A stretch of 47,700 nucleotides of DNA from Hyphomicrobiales bacterium (GCA_900472925.1 UCJU01000026.1:1-47700), one strand, 5' to 3'; shown: positions 15,860-27,000, counted from the first letter of the stretch. The notes: generated by a model from the letters alone, not told the origin. Program-made: numbers and translations.

Positions 15860-18157
15860 ATGGCAGACCAAATCCCCAATCCTGAATCAGAAGGCCCTTC
15901 CGGTGGTTGGGGATCGGTCAAGTCGATCGCCCGTATCTACGGCGAAAACTGGTCCACCCCCGCCGCGCTCGACACGCTGGCGCATCTCAACAAACCAGGC
16001 GGGGTCATGTGCGTTTCCTGCGCCTGGCCGAAGCCTGCCAACTACCACCCGTTCGAGTTCTGCGAAAACGGTGCAAAGGCCACCCTATCGGATCTCACCA
16101 GTGCAAGGTGCACGCCAGACTTCTGGAACGACCACACCGTAGCGGAGCTTCGCGGCTGGAGCGACCATGATCTGGAAAAGACTGGCCGCCTCACTCATCC
16201 CATGCGCTACGACCGTCAGGCCGACCGATATGTGGAGGTTGGCTGGGAGGAGGCCTTTGCAGATATTGGACAACGCCTGAAGGCTCTGCAGCGTGACAGT
16301 GCGGTGTTTTATTCGTCGGGCCACGCCGGGCTCGAAGCATCCTATCTTTATGCGCTGATGGCGCGAGCCTATGGCAATAACAATCTGCCCCAGAGCTCCA
16401 ACATGTGCCACGAGACCACTTCCGTCGGTCTCAACAAGGTCATCGGCTCGCCCGTTGGAACCGTCGTCTGGGAAGATCTCGACAAGGCCGATGCCTTCTT
16501 TTTCTTCGGGCAAAACCCTGGCTCCAACAGCCCGCGCTTCCTGCATCCGCTGCAGGAGGCCAAGAAGCGTGGCGCACATATCGTGACCTTCAACCCTGTC
16601 GTGGAGCAGGGTTTGGTTTCCTTCGTCAACCCGCAAAGCCCGGTCGATATGCTGACTGGCCATGAAACGACGATTTCTGACGAATATTTGCAGGTCAAGG
16701 CCGGAGGCGATATCGCCGCGATACTTGGCTTATGCAAAGTAGTCGTGGAGGCCGACGATGCAGCAATAGCCAATGGCGGCAAGCGCATCATCGATGTCGA
16801 TTTCATTGCAGAACACACGGTGGGCTTTGACGCCTTTATCAGGTGCGTTCGCGACACCGGCTGGCCGGACATCGAACGGGAAAGCGGCTTGACCGAAGCC
16901 GCCCTTCGCAGTGCTGGCGACATCTACATCCGCTCGCAACGCGTGATCGGCGTTTACGGCATGGGACTGACGCAACATTCACAAGGTGCGCTCAACGTCG
17001 CCATGCTGGTCAATTTGCTGCTTCTGCGCGGCAATATCGGCCGCGAAGGCGCCGGTTGCTGCCCGGTGCGTGGCCACTCCAACGTCCAAGGCCAGCGCAC
17101 TGTCGGCATCGCTGAAAAGACCAAGCTCATCCCCATGGACAAGCTGAAGCAATTGTTCGACTTTGATCCGCCCATGGAAGACGGCACCACGATAGTCGAC
17201 GCCGTCAAGGGCTTGATGGCGGGCAATATCAAGGCCTTCATCTGTCTCGGTGGCAATCTGGTACGCGCCGTGCCGGACCAGAAGGATATGGAGGAGGCAT
17301 GGAGCCGTCAGGAATTGTCCGTGATGATTTCCACCAAGCTGAACCGCAGCCATCTCTTCCCTGGCGACCGGACCTACATCCTGCCGTGCCTGTCCCGGTT
17401 GGAAATTGACAGCCAGGCAAGCGGACCACAGGCCGTCACAACGGAAGACAGCTTCTCTCATATTTCCGGTTCTTTGGGAAAAAGAACACCCGCATCCCCT
17501 CACCTCAAGAGTGAGCTGGCAATCGTAACGGGGATCGCAAAGGCTGCTCTCGCTCCCAATCCAAAACTGAAATGGGATGAGTGGACTGGAGATTACGGCC
17601 TCGTGCGCGATCTCATAGAGTTCACCTACCCCAAGGATTTCAAGGACTATAATGCAAGAATGTTCCAGCCCGGTGGGTTCTATCGCGGCAACAATGCCCA
17701 CAAGCGCATCTGGAATACGGAAGAAAAAAAAGCTGTCTTTACCGCGCCGCACCGATTGAATGCGCTGTCGTTCGAAGATGCAGACGGTCGGTTCCGCCTC
17801 GTCACGATGCGCTCGAATGACCAGTTCAACACGACGATCTATGGGTATTCCGACCGCTTCCGGGGCATCGAAGGCACCAGAGACGTCGTCCTGATGTGCG
17901 CACAGGATATCGCCGAGGCAGGGCTGCAGGAGGGCCAGAAAATCACCCTCGTCAGCGATTTCGAGGATGGCAAAAGACGCGAACTTGGCGGCCTTTCCGT
18001 GCGCACGCATAACCTGCCCCCAGGCACGATTGGAGCCTACTATCCCGAGGCCAACACATTGATTTCTATAGATCATCACGACGAATTGTCCAAGACGCCT
18101 GCCTCCAAGGGCATCCCTGTCAGGATCGAAACCGAACAATCCTCAAAGTTCATTTAA
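15860..18157 (+). CDS. FdhF/YdeP-family molybdopterin oxidoreductase
   Basis: A 765-aa oxidoreductase of the DMSO-reductase superfamily, FdhF/YdeP branch. Near the N-terminus C51, C54 and C68 could hold an iron-sulfur cluster. The molybdopterin-binding core includes the SSNMCHETTSVGL segment (C183), then FFFGQNPGSNSPR and GREGAGCCPVRGHSNVQG; the C-terminal cofactor-binding domain carries TMRSNDQFNTTIYG. The substrate of this branch is not established; in E. coli YdeP is linked to acid resistance. It lies directly after the y4iL-like catalase and before stress-type genes, consistent with a redox-stress role. Confidence 0.9.
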   Translation: MADQIPNPESEGPSGGWGSVKSIARIYGENWSTPAALDTLAHLNKPGGVMCVSCAWPKPANYHPFEFCENGAKATLSDLTSARCTPDFWNDHTVAELRGWSDHDLEKTGRLTHPMRYDRQADRYVEVGWEEAFADIGQRLKALQRDSAVFYSSGHAGLEASYLYALMARAYGNNNLPQSSNMCHETTSVGLNKVIGSPVGTVVWEDLDKADAFFFFGQNPGSNSPRFLHPLQEAKKRGAHIVTFNPVVEQGLVSFVNPQSPVDMLTGHETTISDEYLQVKAGGDIAAILGLCKVVVEADDAAIANGGKRIIDVDFIAEHTVGFDAFIRCVRDTGWPDIERESGLTEAALRSAGDIYIRSQRVIGVYGMGLTQHSQGALNVAMLVNLLLLRGNIGREGAGCCPVRGHSNVQGQRTVGIAEKTKLIPMDKLKQLFDFDPPMEDGTTIVDAVKGLMAGNIKAFICLGGNLVRAVPDQKDMEEAWSRQELSVMISTKLNRSHLFPGDRTYILPCLSRLEIDSQASGPQAVTTEDSFSHISGSLGKRTPASPHLKSELAIVTGIAKAALAPNPKLKWDEWTGDYGLVRDLIEFTYPKDFKDYNARMFQPGGFYRGNNAHKRIWNTEEKKAVFTAPHRLNALSFEDADGRFRLVTMRSNDQFNTTIYGYSDRFRGIEGTRDVVLMCAQDIAEAGLQEGQKITLVSDFEDGKRRELGGLSVRTHNLPPGTIGAYYPEANTLISIDHHDELSKTPASKGIPVRIETEQSSKFI

Positions 18158-18169
18158 TTTCACTAATAT

Positions 18170-18194
18170 GGAACGAATGGTCTGACGGGCGGTT
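18170..18194 (+). promoter_or_regulatory. EcfG-like promoter of the PepSY-like/YflT operon
   Basis: GGAAC at 18170-18174, a 16-base spacer, then GGTT at 18191-18194: one mismatch from CGTT, GTT core kept. The first start codon lies 48 bases downstream. Confidence 0.55.
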
Positions 18195-18242
18195 ATTGAG
18201 CCACGGAGCTGTGAAGAACGGTCCGCATGAGAGGAAACCACC

Positions 18243-18578
18243 ATGAAGAAGATCATTCTTGCAGCAGCGCTGTTGAGCGCTACTGCCCTGACGGCTGCTG
18301 CCCAGACGACTGCACCTGCCACAACCGCGCCTGCAACCAGCACTGACGGTAACACGCCAGCGGTCGCCACACCGGAAACGAAGAACCCGACTGCACCTGT
18401 CGAAGGCGCAAACAGCTTCACCGAAGAGCAGGCAAAGACCCGCATCGAAGAAGCCGGTTACTCCGATGTCAAGGACCTCAAGAAGGACGACAAGGGCATC
18501 TGGATGGCGTCGGGCATGAAGGACGGCAAGTCCGTCATGATCGCCATGGATTACCAAGGCAACGTCGTCGCCAAGTAA
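18243..18578 (+). CDS. Small exported protein with PepSY-like domain
   Basis: A 111-aa protein with a clear signal peptide (MKKIILAAALLSATALTAAA, cleavage near AAA-QTT). A Thr/Ala/Pro-rich linker of about 35 residues follows, then a small alpha-beta domain (about 58-111) resembling PepSY/YpeB domains: FTEEQAKTRIEEAGYSDVKD, then WMASGMKDGKSVMIAMDYQGNV. Proteins of this kind are periplasmic and common in rhizobial stress regulons; a molecular role is not known. Start supported by GAGAGGAAACC just upstream. Confidence 0.8.
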   Translation: MKKIILAAALLSATALTAAAQTTAPATTAPATSTDGNTPAVATPETKNPTAPVEGANSFTEEQAKTRIEEAGYSDVKDLKKDDKGIWMASGMKDGKSVMIAMDYQGNVVAK

Positions 18579-18619
18579 TGTCGCGAAAAGTGACGTCAAC
18601 GAAATTCGAGGAATTTGAC

Positions 18620-19222
18620 ATGAAAACCATTACTGGACTTTTCGACGACCATTCGGACGCACGCTCGGCGGTTAACGCCCTGGAATCCGCTGGTGTACCT
18701 TCCAAGGACATCAGCATCGTGTCCAACAACACCAGTAACCATCACACCGACGAATCCAAAGCCGCCGAAGGTGCCGGCACTGGCGCAGGCATCGGTGCTG
18801 TCGTCGGCGGCGCTGGCGGCCTTCTGACCGGCCTTGGCATCATGGCCATTCCCGGCGTCGGCCCTGTCGTTGCAGCTGGTTGGCTTGCAGCCACTGCAGC
18901 AGGCGCTGTGGCTGGTGCCGTCGCAGGCGGTGCAGCTGGCGGTATCGTTGGTGCAATGACGGATAACGGCGTGTCTGAAGAAGACGCTCACGTTTATGCA
19001 GAGGGCGTTCGCCGCGGCGGCACCATCGTCACCGCGAAGGTCGATGACGGCATGGTGCCCGAAGCTGAAGCCATTCTCAAGCGCTCCAACTGGGTCGATC
19101 CGGCTGAACGCCGCATCGCCTACAATGAGCAGGGCTGGGAAAAGTTTGACGATACGCTCGATCCATACAATGCCGAGCAGATCGAAAAAGAGCGTACGCG
19201 CTATGGCCGTCCCGGCCTCTAA
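18620..19222 (+). CDS. YflT-like general stress protein with glycine zipper
   Basis: A 200-aa protein. Residues 1-35 ([20 protein letters not shown] and following) match the general stress protein 17M/YflT type. A strongly hydrophobic Gly/Ala-rich segment (about 50-115) has repeated GxxxG patterns typical of membrane-inserting glycine zippers, and a charged C-terminal domain follows. ATG 18620 was preferred over the frame's first ATG at 18578 because GAGGAA lies shortly upstream and the domain starts there. It follows the PepSY-like gene by 41 bases, probably in one operon. A terminator follows. Confidence 0.82.
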   Translation: MKTITGLFDDHSDARSAVNALESAGVPSKDISIVSNNTSNHHTDESKAAEGAGTGAGIGAVVGGAGGLLTGLGIMAIPGVGPVVAAGWLAATAAGAVAGAVAGGAAGGIVGAMTDNGVSEEDAHVYAEGVRRGGTIVTAKVDDGMVPEAEAILKRSNWVDPAERRIAYNEQGWEKFDDTLDPYNAEQIEKERTRYGRPGL

Positions 19223-19240
19223 GTCAGACTGAATGCTCAC

Positions 19241-19265
19241 AAGGCCGCCTCTTTCGGGCGGCCTT
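19241..19265 (+). terminator. Rho-independent terminator
   Basis: A perfect 9-bp stem (19241-19249 with 19257-19265) with a 7-nt loop, ending in a short T-rich tract. It lies 18 bases after the YflT-like gene and separates it from katE. Confidence 0.85.
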
Positions 19266-19320
19266 TCTATGTCTGGGTTGCACTGATGCAGTTCAGGTCC
19301 AAACTATGAGGAACTTTATC

Positions 19321-21471
19321 ATGGCTAAGAAACCAGCTGCTCCCAAGTCCATGCACGACACGGACGTCGTCACCATTCACGACCAGAAAATGCAACGCGG
19401 ACAGGGCGGCGAACTGCATCAGTTCGCAGAGGGCGACACGCCCGTCATGACGACGGCACAGGGTGGACCTGTCTCTGACGATCAGAACTCGCTGCGGATC
19501 GGCGCACGCGGTCCCCTGGTGGTGGATGATTTTCATTTTCGCGAGAAGATGTTCCATTTCGACCATGAGCGCATTCCAGAACGCGTGGTCCATGCACGCG
19601 GTTACGGCGCGCATGGCTACTTCGAGAACTACGATTCGCTTGCGCAATACACCAAGGCAGACCTGTTCCAGCGCAAAGGCGAAAAGACCCCCCTCTTCGT
19701 GCGCTTTTCCACGGTTGCGGGCAACAAGGGTTCGGCTGATCTTGCCCGTGACGTGCGCGGCTTTGCCGTCAAGGTCTATACCAAGGAAGGCAATTGGGAT
19801 CTGGTTGGTAACAACATTCCCGTCTTCTTCATTCAGGACGCGATCAAGTTTCCGGACCTCATTCACGCTGCCAAGCAGGAACCGGACCGTGCATTCCCGC
19901 AGGCGCAGACCGCTCACGATAATTTCTGGGATTTCATCAGTCTGACACCCGAGAGCATGAACATGGTGATGTGGACGATGTCCGACAGAACCATTCCTCG
20001 CTCGCTGCGCTTTATGGAAGGTTTTGGCGTCCACACTTTCCGCTTCGTCAACGACAAGGATGAATCCACCTTCGTGAAATTCCACTGGAAGCCAAAACTG
20101 GGCCTTCAGTCTGTCGCCTGGAACGAAGCCGTCAAAATCAACGGCGCCGACCCGGATTTCCATCGTCGCGACCTTTGGAATTCCATCCAGTCAGGCGATT
20201 TCCCCGAATGGGAATTGCAGGTGCAGCTCTTCGATCAGGAATTTGCCGACAGTTTCGACTTCGATGTCCTCGATCCGACCAAGATCATCCCGGAAGAAAT
20301 CCTGCCGCCGAAGGCTATCGGTCGCATGGTGCTGGACCGTATGCCAGACAATTTCTTCGCAGAGACAGAACAGGTCGCGTTCATGACGCAGAACGTGCCG
20401 CCCGGCATCGATTTCAGCAATGACCCGCTGCTGCAGGGTCGAAACTTCTCCTACCTCGACACGCAGTTGAAACGCCTGGGTGGTCCCAATTTCACGCATT
20501 TGCCGATCAATGCGCCGAAATGTCCTTTCGCGAATTTCCAGCAGGACGGTCATATGGCGATGCGCAATCCCGTTGGCCGGGCCAACTACCAGCCGAACTC
20601 GCATGGCGAAGGACCACGGGAATCGCCCAGCCGGGGCTTTCGCCACTTCCCGGCGGAAGAACAGGGCACAAAGGCACGCCTACGCCCTGAAAGCTTTGCC
20701 GATCATTACAGCCAGGCACGACAGTTCTACATCAGCCAAACGGGTGCAGAGCAGCGTCACATTGCGTCGGCTCTGACCTTCGAACTCAGCAAGGTCGAGA
20801 TACCGGAAATCCGTGAACGCATGGTCTCGCACTTGCTCAACATCGATGAAACGCTGGCGACAACTGTGGCGCAGAAGCTCGGCTTCCAGTCGATGCCCAA
20901 ACCTGCCGATGCGGCGATGCCAACCCGTCAGGACCTGGAGCCATCGCCTGCACTCAGCATCGTGGAGAACGGTCCCAAACGCTTCGAGGGACGTAAGCTC
21001 GGCATTCTGATCACGGATGGCGTCGATGCCGACATGCTGGCGAAAGTCAGCAAGGCGATCACGGCGGAAAAGGCATTGGTCGAGCTGATTGCACCGAAGG
21101 TCGGTGGCGTCAAAGCATCCGATGGAAGCTGGATCAAGGCTCATCACATGGTCGATGGCGGCCCATCCGTGCTGTTTGACGCAGTTGCCCTGCTGACCTC
21201 GCCAGACGGCGTCGAAGACCTCGTTGACGAAGCAACAGCCCGCGATTTCGTGGCCGACGCTTTCCAGCATTGCAAGTTCATCGGCTATGTCGATTCCGCT
21301 TTGCCGCTGCTGGAAAAGGCAGGCGTCGCAGCATCGGCTGACGAAGGCGTCATTGCACTGGCAAAAGACGGCGATGTGTCTGACTTCGTTTCGAAACTCG
21401 GCGATCTCCGGGTGTGGGGCCGCGAACCCTCGGTTAAACTCGGAAAAGCGTCCCCGCCCGTTAAAAAGTAA
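19321..21471 (+). CDS. katE: Large-subunit heme catalase (hydroperoxidase II type)
   Basis: A 716-aa clade-2 catalase. ATG 19321 was chosen because GAGGA sits eight bases upstream; the frame opens at 19306. The catalytic His is H91 in [13 protein letters not shown], the conserved Asn is in NNIPVFF, and a tyrosine in the [13 protein letters not shown] region is the likely heme ligand. The C-terminal part (about 570-690) is the flavodoxin/DJ-1-like domain of large catalases ([17 protein letters not shown]). It decomposes hydrogen peroxide in the cytoplasm. No GGAAC-type promoter was found in the 98 bases upstream, unlike most neighbours. Confidence 0.96.
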   Translation: MAKKPAAPKSMHDTDVVTIHDQKMQRGQGGELHQFAEGDTPVMTTAQGGPVSDDQNSLRIGARGPLVVDDFHFREKMFHFDHERIPERVVHARGYGAHGYFENYDSLAQYTKADLFQRKGEKTPLFVRFSTVAGNKGSADLARDVRGFAVKVYTKEGNWDLVGNNIPVFFIQDAIKFPDLIHAAKQEPDRAFPQAQTAHDNFWDFISLTPESMNMVMWTMSDRTIPRSLRFMEGFGVHTFRFVNDKDESTFVKFHWKPKLGLQSVAWNEAVKINGADPDFHRRDLWNSIQSGDFPEWELQVQLFDQEFADSFDFDVLDPTKIIPEEILPPKAIGRMVLDRMPDNFFAETEQVAFMTQNVPPGIDFSNDPLLQGRNFSYLDTQLKRLGGPNFTHLPINAPKCPFANFQQDGHMAMRNPVGRANYQPNSHGEGPRESPSRGFRHFPAEEQGTKARLRPESFADHYSQARQFYISQTGAEQRHIASALTFELSKVEIPEIRERMVSHLLNIDETLATTVAQKLGFQSMPKPADAAMPTRQDLEPSPALSIVENGPKRFEGRKLGILITDGVDADMLAKVSKAITAEKALVELIAPKVGGVKASDGSWIKAHHMVDGGPSVLFDAVALLTSPDGVEDLVDEATARDFVADAFQHCKFIGYVDSALPLLEKAGVAASADEGVIALAKDGDVSDFVSKLGDLRVWGREPSVKLGKASPPVKK

Positions 21472-21477
21472 AAACAA

Positions 21478-21507
21478 AAAAGCGCGATGCCCTGGTGTCG
21501 CGCTTTT
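21478..21507 (+). terminator. Rho-independent terminator after katE
   Basis: AAAAGCGCGA (21478-21487) pairs perfectly with TCGCGCTTTT (21498-21507), with a 10-nt loop. It lies six bases after the katE stop and only 28 bases before the first glycosyltransferase gene. Confidence 0.85.
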
Positions 21508-21535
21508 CACTTTGAGTGCCCGCTGGAAAGTTGCG

Positions 21536-22696
21536 ATGACACAGAACTCGAAGCTCAGACGCCTCGTCGTCATCAGTGACTATCAGGACGGCGGCCCTTT
21601 CCCCGATCATGTCGCAACGATCGAACACTTCAAACACCAGTGGCAGAGTGGTGAACGTGGGTGGCCAGCGATTATCTCGGATGCGATCCCCGACTTCGAG
21701 GTTGAGGGCGGTTATATCGAGCGTCTGCCGCTAGCCTGCGTCAAAGCGGATCTCGTGGACGTTGTTGAAATCTGGACCCATTGGCGCGGCGGTGATCTGC
21801 CGCTACCGGATATGAGCAAAGCTCCGCTTCTTGTCCGGCGCGCCTTTCAACTGAACGGACCGGAGGCTCCTTTCAGCTCCAACGATATGCTGGCACATAT
21901 ACAGACGTTTGGCGCGCCGGATATTTTATGCGTGTGGGGACTTGGAGTATCGGAAGATATCCTGATCGCATGTGACACAAGCTATAAAATATATAATTCC
22001 ATCGATGCGCCTGCATTGCGCGTGCCGCCAAATGTCAGCAGACATTTCGACCTGATCCTGACAGGTGCCGCGTGGCAATCGCGCGAGGTGTCAGGCCTTC
22101 ATCCCGATATGAAGACCGCCATCCTGCCCATTGGCCCGGAATTCGCATCCGATTGCACCTTCTATCCGATCGAAGGTGCAAAGCCCTATGACGTCATCTA
22201 TGTCGCTGCCGCACAGGGCTACAAACGCCATGACATTCTGTTTGAGGCTCTGGCAAAACTTCCGCGATCGATCCGCGCATTGTGCGTTTTCGGTTACGGG
22301 GAACTGAGCGATGATTTGCGGCGATATGCGCGTGAGCTTGAAATCGACGTGGATTTCGTGGGGCCACCCGGCGTTCCCTTCGCCGAAGTCAACCGCCTCA
22401 TGAACCTCGCGAAAATCGGCGTTGTCTGTGGGGTCGATGACGGCGCACCGGCAATCATTACCGAGTACATGCTTGCCGGTCTGCCGGTGCTCGCAAACAG
22501 CGCGCTCAGTTGCGGCCTCCAATACATCACACCGCAAACCGGCCAGGTTGCATCCGCCGAGCAGTTCCATGAAGGCATCAGAACCATGCTCGAGAATGCT
22601 TCGACCTTCTCGCCTCGGCAGGCCGTTATCGATCACTGGGCATGGCCCCATTCTGTCCGCAAATTGCGGAAAATCATGGGAATTTCAGAGTATTAG
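21536..22696 (+). CDS. Glycosyltransferase, GT-B fold (family 4-like)
   Basis: A 386-aa protein starting at ATG 21536 (GGAAAG just before it); the longer open frame overlaps katE and was rejected. The N-terminal half (LRRLVVISDYQDGGPFPDHV) is the acceptor-side Rossmann domain. The C-terminal half has the nucleotide-sugar signature of GT-B enzymes (YDVIYVAAAQGYKRHDILFEAL, then GVDDGAPAIITEYMLAGLPVLAN). It probably transfers a sugar to a growing surface glycan. It is the first of four genes on this strand, 111 bases before the next start chosen here. Donor and acceptor are unknown. Confidence 0.82.
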   Translation: MTQNSKLRRLVVISDYQDGGPFPDHVATIEHFKHQWQSGERGWPAIISDAIPDFEVEGGYIERLPLACVKADLVDVVEIWTHWRGGDLPLPDMSKAPLLVRRAFQLNGPEAPFSSNDMLAHIQTFGAPDILCVWGLGVSEDILIACDTSYKIYNSIDAPALRVPPNVSRHFDLILTGAAWQSREVSGLHPDMKTAILPIGPEFASDCTFYPIEGAKPYDVIYVAAAQGYKRHDILFEALAKLPRSIRALCVFGYGELSDDLRRYARELEIDVDFVGPPGVPFAEVNRLMNLAKIGVVCGVDDGAPAIITEYMLAGLPVLANSALSCGLQYITPQTGQVASAEQFHEGIRTMLENASTFSPRQAVIDHWAWPHSVRKLRKIMGISEY

Positions 22697-22807
22697 AAAG
22701 TTTTCAATAACTCAGGAACAAACCCTATTGCCTCCGGTTTGGGTACGCCCTCAAACGCGGATGCACCAATGAATATCTCCAGTTCGATATCCTCAACACG
22801 ACAGACC

Positions 22808-24010
22808 ATGACCGAGCGCAACACGCCGCTCATTTGTTTTTCGCATTTGCGTTGGGATTTCGTTCTGCAACGTCCACAACATTTGATGGAACGCTTCGCC
22901 AAAGACAGAGCGGTGTTCTTCTTCGAGGAATTCATTCCGACCGATCACCATCTCGCTTATCTCGAAATCCATCCCTTCGAGGGAACGACGGTCAAATCCG
23001 TGCGTCCTCGCATTCCCCACTGGTGGAACGAGGATGATCGCGAGCGCGCCCTTTCCAAGCTGCTGGATGACCTGTTGGCAATGTATGGCGCCTCACGCCC
23101 GATCCTGTGGTTTTACACCCCCGCCATGTTCGGCTTTGCGCGGCACGTCGAGGCGTCGGCGGTTATTTATGATTGCATGGACGAGTTGGCGAATTTCAAA
23201 TTTGCACCCCAGAGCATGAAGGAAATGGAGGCAGCGCTGATGACGCGCGCCGACGTCGTCTTCACAGGTGGCTATAGCCTTTACGAAGCGAAATCCGACC
23301 AGCATGATAATATTCATCCCTTCCCGTCCGGCGTCGATGTCACGCATTTTCATGCCGCCCGCAAAGATCGGCAGGAGCCAGCGGATCAGATGTCCATCCC
23401 TGGCCCGAAGGTCGGTTATTACGGGGTCATCGATGAACGCCTCGATCTGGCGCTGATCGAAGCGGTCGCCAAAGCCAGACCGCAGCTCTCCTTCATCTTT
23501 ATTGGTCCCGTCGCCAAAATAGCGCCCGAGGATCTTCCCAGAGCATCGAACATTCACTACCTCGGCCAGAAAGACTACAGGGAGTTGCCCGCATATCTTT
23601 CGGGATGGGACGCCTCACTGATGCCCTTTGCGCTGAACAGCTCGACGCAATTCATCAGCCCGACGAAGACGCCGGAATATCTCGCTGCCGGCCGCCCCGT
23701 CGTCAGCACACCCATCACCGATGTCGTGCGCCACTATGGGACTGTCGACGGTGTCTTCGTTGCCGCCGATGCTGACGCATTTGTCATAGCCTGCGACGAC
23801 GCGCTGGCATTGAAGAAATCCCCACAAGACTGGCTCACCCCTGTCGATGTGATGCTTGAGAGCTCATCCTGGGACAAGACGTTCCTGCGCATGACAGCCT
23901 TGATGGACGAAGTGGTCCTCAAACACTCCTATCCCACCGTGCCTGCCCCCAACCGCAAGCCGAGCTCTCTGACGTTGCACAACGCTGTCGCGGCTGTCAG
24001 CGGCCTATGA
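22808..24010 (+). CDS. Glycosyltransferase of the type often linked to UDP-galactopyranose mutase
   Basis: A cytoplasmic GT-B glycosyltransferase of about 400 aa. The N-terminal signature LICFSHLRWDFVLQRPQHLM is characteristic of a family often found beside, or fused to, UDP-galactopyranose mutase; no such mutase gene is in this window. The C-terminal sugar-nucleotide part has SPTKTPEYLAAGRPVVSTPI. The frame is open from 22739, with ATGs at 22769 and 22808 and no good ribosome-binding site before either; 22808 puts the start just before the conserved motif. The stop overlaps the next gene by four bases. Confidence 0.82.
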   Translation: MTERNTPLICFSHLRWDFVLQRPQHLMERFAKDRAVFFFEEFIPTDHHLAYLEIHPFEGTTVKSVRPRIPHWWNEDDRERALSKLLDDLLAMYGASRPILWFYTPAMFGFARHVEASAVIYDCMDELANFKFAPQSMKEMEAALMTRADVVFTGGYSLYEAKSDQHDNIHPFPSGVDVTHFHAARKDRQEPADQMSIPGPKVGYYGVIDERLDLALIEAVAKARPQLSFIFIGPVAKIAPEDLPRASNIHYLGQKDYRELPAYLSGWDASLMPFALNSSTQFISPTKTPEYLAAGRPVVSTPITDVVRHYGTVDGVFVAADADAFVIACDDALALKKSPQDWLTPVDVMLESSSWDKTFLRMTALMDEVVLKHSYPTVPAPNRKPSSLTLHNAVAAVSGL

Positions 24011-27000
24011 GCAACGATCGTCATAGGATCGTTCTCGCAACCGACAGTCTCGATCCATCCGGCATGGGTGAACACATGCTGACGCTCGGTCGAGCGTTGG
24101 ATGATGGGTGGGATGTCACCATTGCAGCGCCATCAGGCACAGCAGACGAGTTGATCTCGCGGGCCGCGCGTCACGGGCTAGCCGTCAAAAGCTTCCGCGA
24201 CAATGCGGAGTTTGCGCAGTGGCTGAAGACCTCACAAGCCCGCCTTCTTCATGTCCATGCGGGGATTGGTTGGGAAGGCCACGAGACTGCCAGAGCCGGT
24301 ATCGCCTGCGATATCCCCGTCATCAGAACGGAGCACCTCCCCTATCTTTTGACGGATGCGGATCAGAAGCGCGAATACGACCAGGAGTGCGCGCCACTTG
24401 CTCATCGCATCGTCGTCTCCCAGGCATCCAAAGCCAGTTTCGAAGCCAATGGCGTCGATCCCGACAAGTTGACCGTGGTGCGCAATGGCACATTTGCACT
24501 GGAGCCACGCGCAGGTCATCACTTCGACCTACTCGATGGTCTCAAAGGCAAAAAAATCCTCATTACCGTTGCCAGATTTTCGCGGCAGAAAGACCACACC
24601 ACACTCATCAAGGCGATGCCAGCGGTTCTTGCCGCCCATCCATCCACCGTGCTCCTTCTTGTCGGCAGAGGCGAGGAACTCGCAGCCATTCAAACTCTGG
24701 TCAACGAACTCTCCTTGAACGAGCATGTTCTCTTTGCGGGCCACCGCACGGATATTGCCGACCTCATGGCCAGCGCCGATCTCTTCGTTCTCCCATCGAC
24801 ATTCGAGGGCCTGCCGCTTGCGGTGCTCGAAGCCATGTCGATCGGGCTGCCTGTCGTCGCAACCAATATCGGTGGCAACATGGAGGCTCTTGGAGCGCAG
24901 CATCCGTTTCTGGCCGAGGCTGGAAACCCTGCGTCTCTGGCCGCTGCGGTGATCGACGCTCTCAACGATCCTGAAAGAGCCAAGGCCGTCGGGCAGACTG
25001 GCTCTACCCGCTTCAACACTGAATTTTCCGCACAGCGCATGGCGAGTGAAACAGCAGCCGTTTATCGGCGCGTTCTTTCCCGCCGCACACAACCCACACA
25101 AGGACAGTCTCCCATGACACAGGCACGCATCGGCTTTATCGGCGTCGGCGGCATCGCAAACCGCCATCTGGATATTCTCGCCGGTTTCGAGGATGTGGCC
25201 CTCGTCGCCTTCGCCGATCCGGATTTCGTGCGCGCCGAGCAGGCCGCATCACGCTTTGGCGCAAAAGCCTTCGACAATCACCGTACCATGCTGGAGCAGG
25301 AAACGCTGGATGCCGTCTATATCTGCATTCCTCCGTTCGCCCACGGAGATGCGGAGCGGGATCTGATCAGCCGTGGCATACCCTTCTTCGTGGAAAAGCC
25401 GATCACGCTTGATCTGACACTGGCTGAAGAACTCAGTGGAGCCATCGAAGCTGCAAACCTGATCACGGGTGTGGGTTACCACTGGCGTTATCTCGATACC
25501 GTCGAAGAAGCGCGCGACCGTCTGGCGGACAACCCCGCACAGCTTCTTTCTGGCTATTGGCTGGACCAGACGCCGCCTCCGCAATGGTGGTGGAAATCGG
25601 ATCGTTCCGGCGGGCAGATGGTTGAACAGGCGACGCACATCGTTGACCTTGCCCGTTATCTCGTTGGCGAAGTCACCGATGTCTACGGTCGTGTCGGCTT
25701 CAAGGATCGCCCGGATTTCCCGGGTCTCGACGTGCCTGCCGTCACAACGGCAAGTCTGACGTTTCAATCCGGCGTCATTGCCAACATATCATCCACCTGC
25801 CTGCTGGGATGGAGCCATAAGGTCGGCCTCAATATCTTCGCAGATCGCCTGGCGATTGAACTGACGGATCACGACATCATGGTGGATGTCGGTGCTGGAA
25901 GACCTGTCCGTCACGCCGAAGGTGATCCCGTGTGGCGCGAAGACCGCGATTTCATCGATGCCATCAAAGGCGGAGAAAACCACATTCGCTGCACCTATCA
26001 GGATGCATTGATCACGCACCGCGTCGCATTGGCTGTGGCAACATCGGCGCGAGACGGTCAACCTGTCAGACTTGACCACATGCCCGTCAACCGAAATCCG
26101 CGGGCTCCATTGCTGCACCAGCACCGCCCGGAAGCGCCTCAAGGGCTGGCACCCGGCCATCGCATCATCCGCTCGCTTGGAATCGAAGCACCAGGCAAAG
26201 CCTATCTCTTCGATTACGAGGAAGGCCCGCCAGGCGATGGTCAGGTCCGTCTGGAAACCCTCTACACGGGTTTTTCTGCCGGAACAGAGCTGACATTCAT
26301 GAAGAACACCAATCCCTACTTTCATTCGCGCTTCGATGGCGGCAGAGGGGTCTTCATCGAAAACGAGCCCGATTTGCATTATCCCGTACCGTTTCTCGGC
26401 TACATGGAAGTCGCCGGCGTATCGGAATCCCGAACGACCGGTTTCCAGACAGGCGATGTCATCGCCGGAACATATGGTCACAAAAGCGGCCACACCGCAG
26501 ATCCGTTTCATGATGTGCTGGTGCCTTTACCTGACGAGATCGACCCCGTCCTTGGCGTATTCGCGGCACAGATGGGGCCAATCGCGGCCAATGGCATCCT
26601 GCACGCGGATGCCGAATATCTTGGAAGCAACGTGCCGTCGGTTGGAGCGGGTATTGCCGGGCGAAACGTCATCATCATCGGCGCTGGTACGGTCGGCCTG
26701 ATGACGGCGTTGTTTGCGCAAAAAGCAGGCGCCCTCGGCGTCATCGTCGCCGACCCGTCAGCGTTCAGGCGCGAAAAGGCTGAAGCCATGGGCTTTGCGG
26801 CAATGACGGAACACGAGGCATGGCAACATGCCAAGGCCCGCTGGCACAATGGCGGCAGCGACCGCGGTGCCGATATCGTCTTCCAGACCCGCGCCCACGG
26901 CGAAAGCCTGCACACCGCATTGAAGGCGTTGCGCCCGCAAGGGACGGTGATCGATCTCGCCTTTTATCAAGGCGGGGCGGACCAGCTACGGCTGGGAGAA

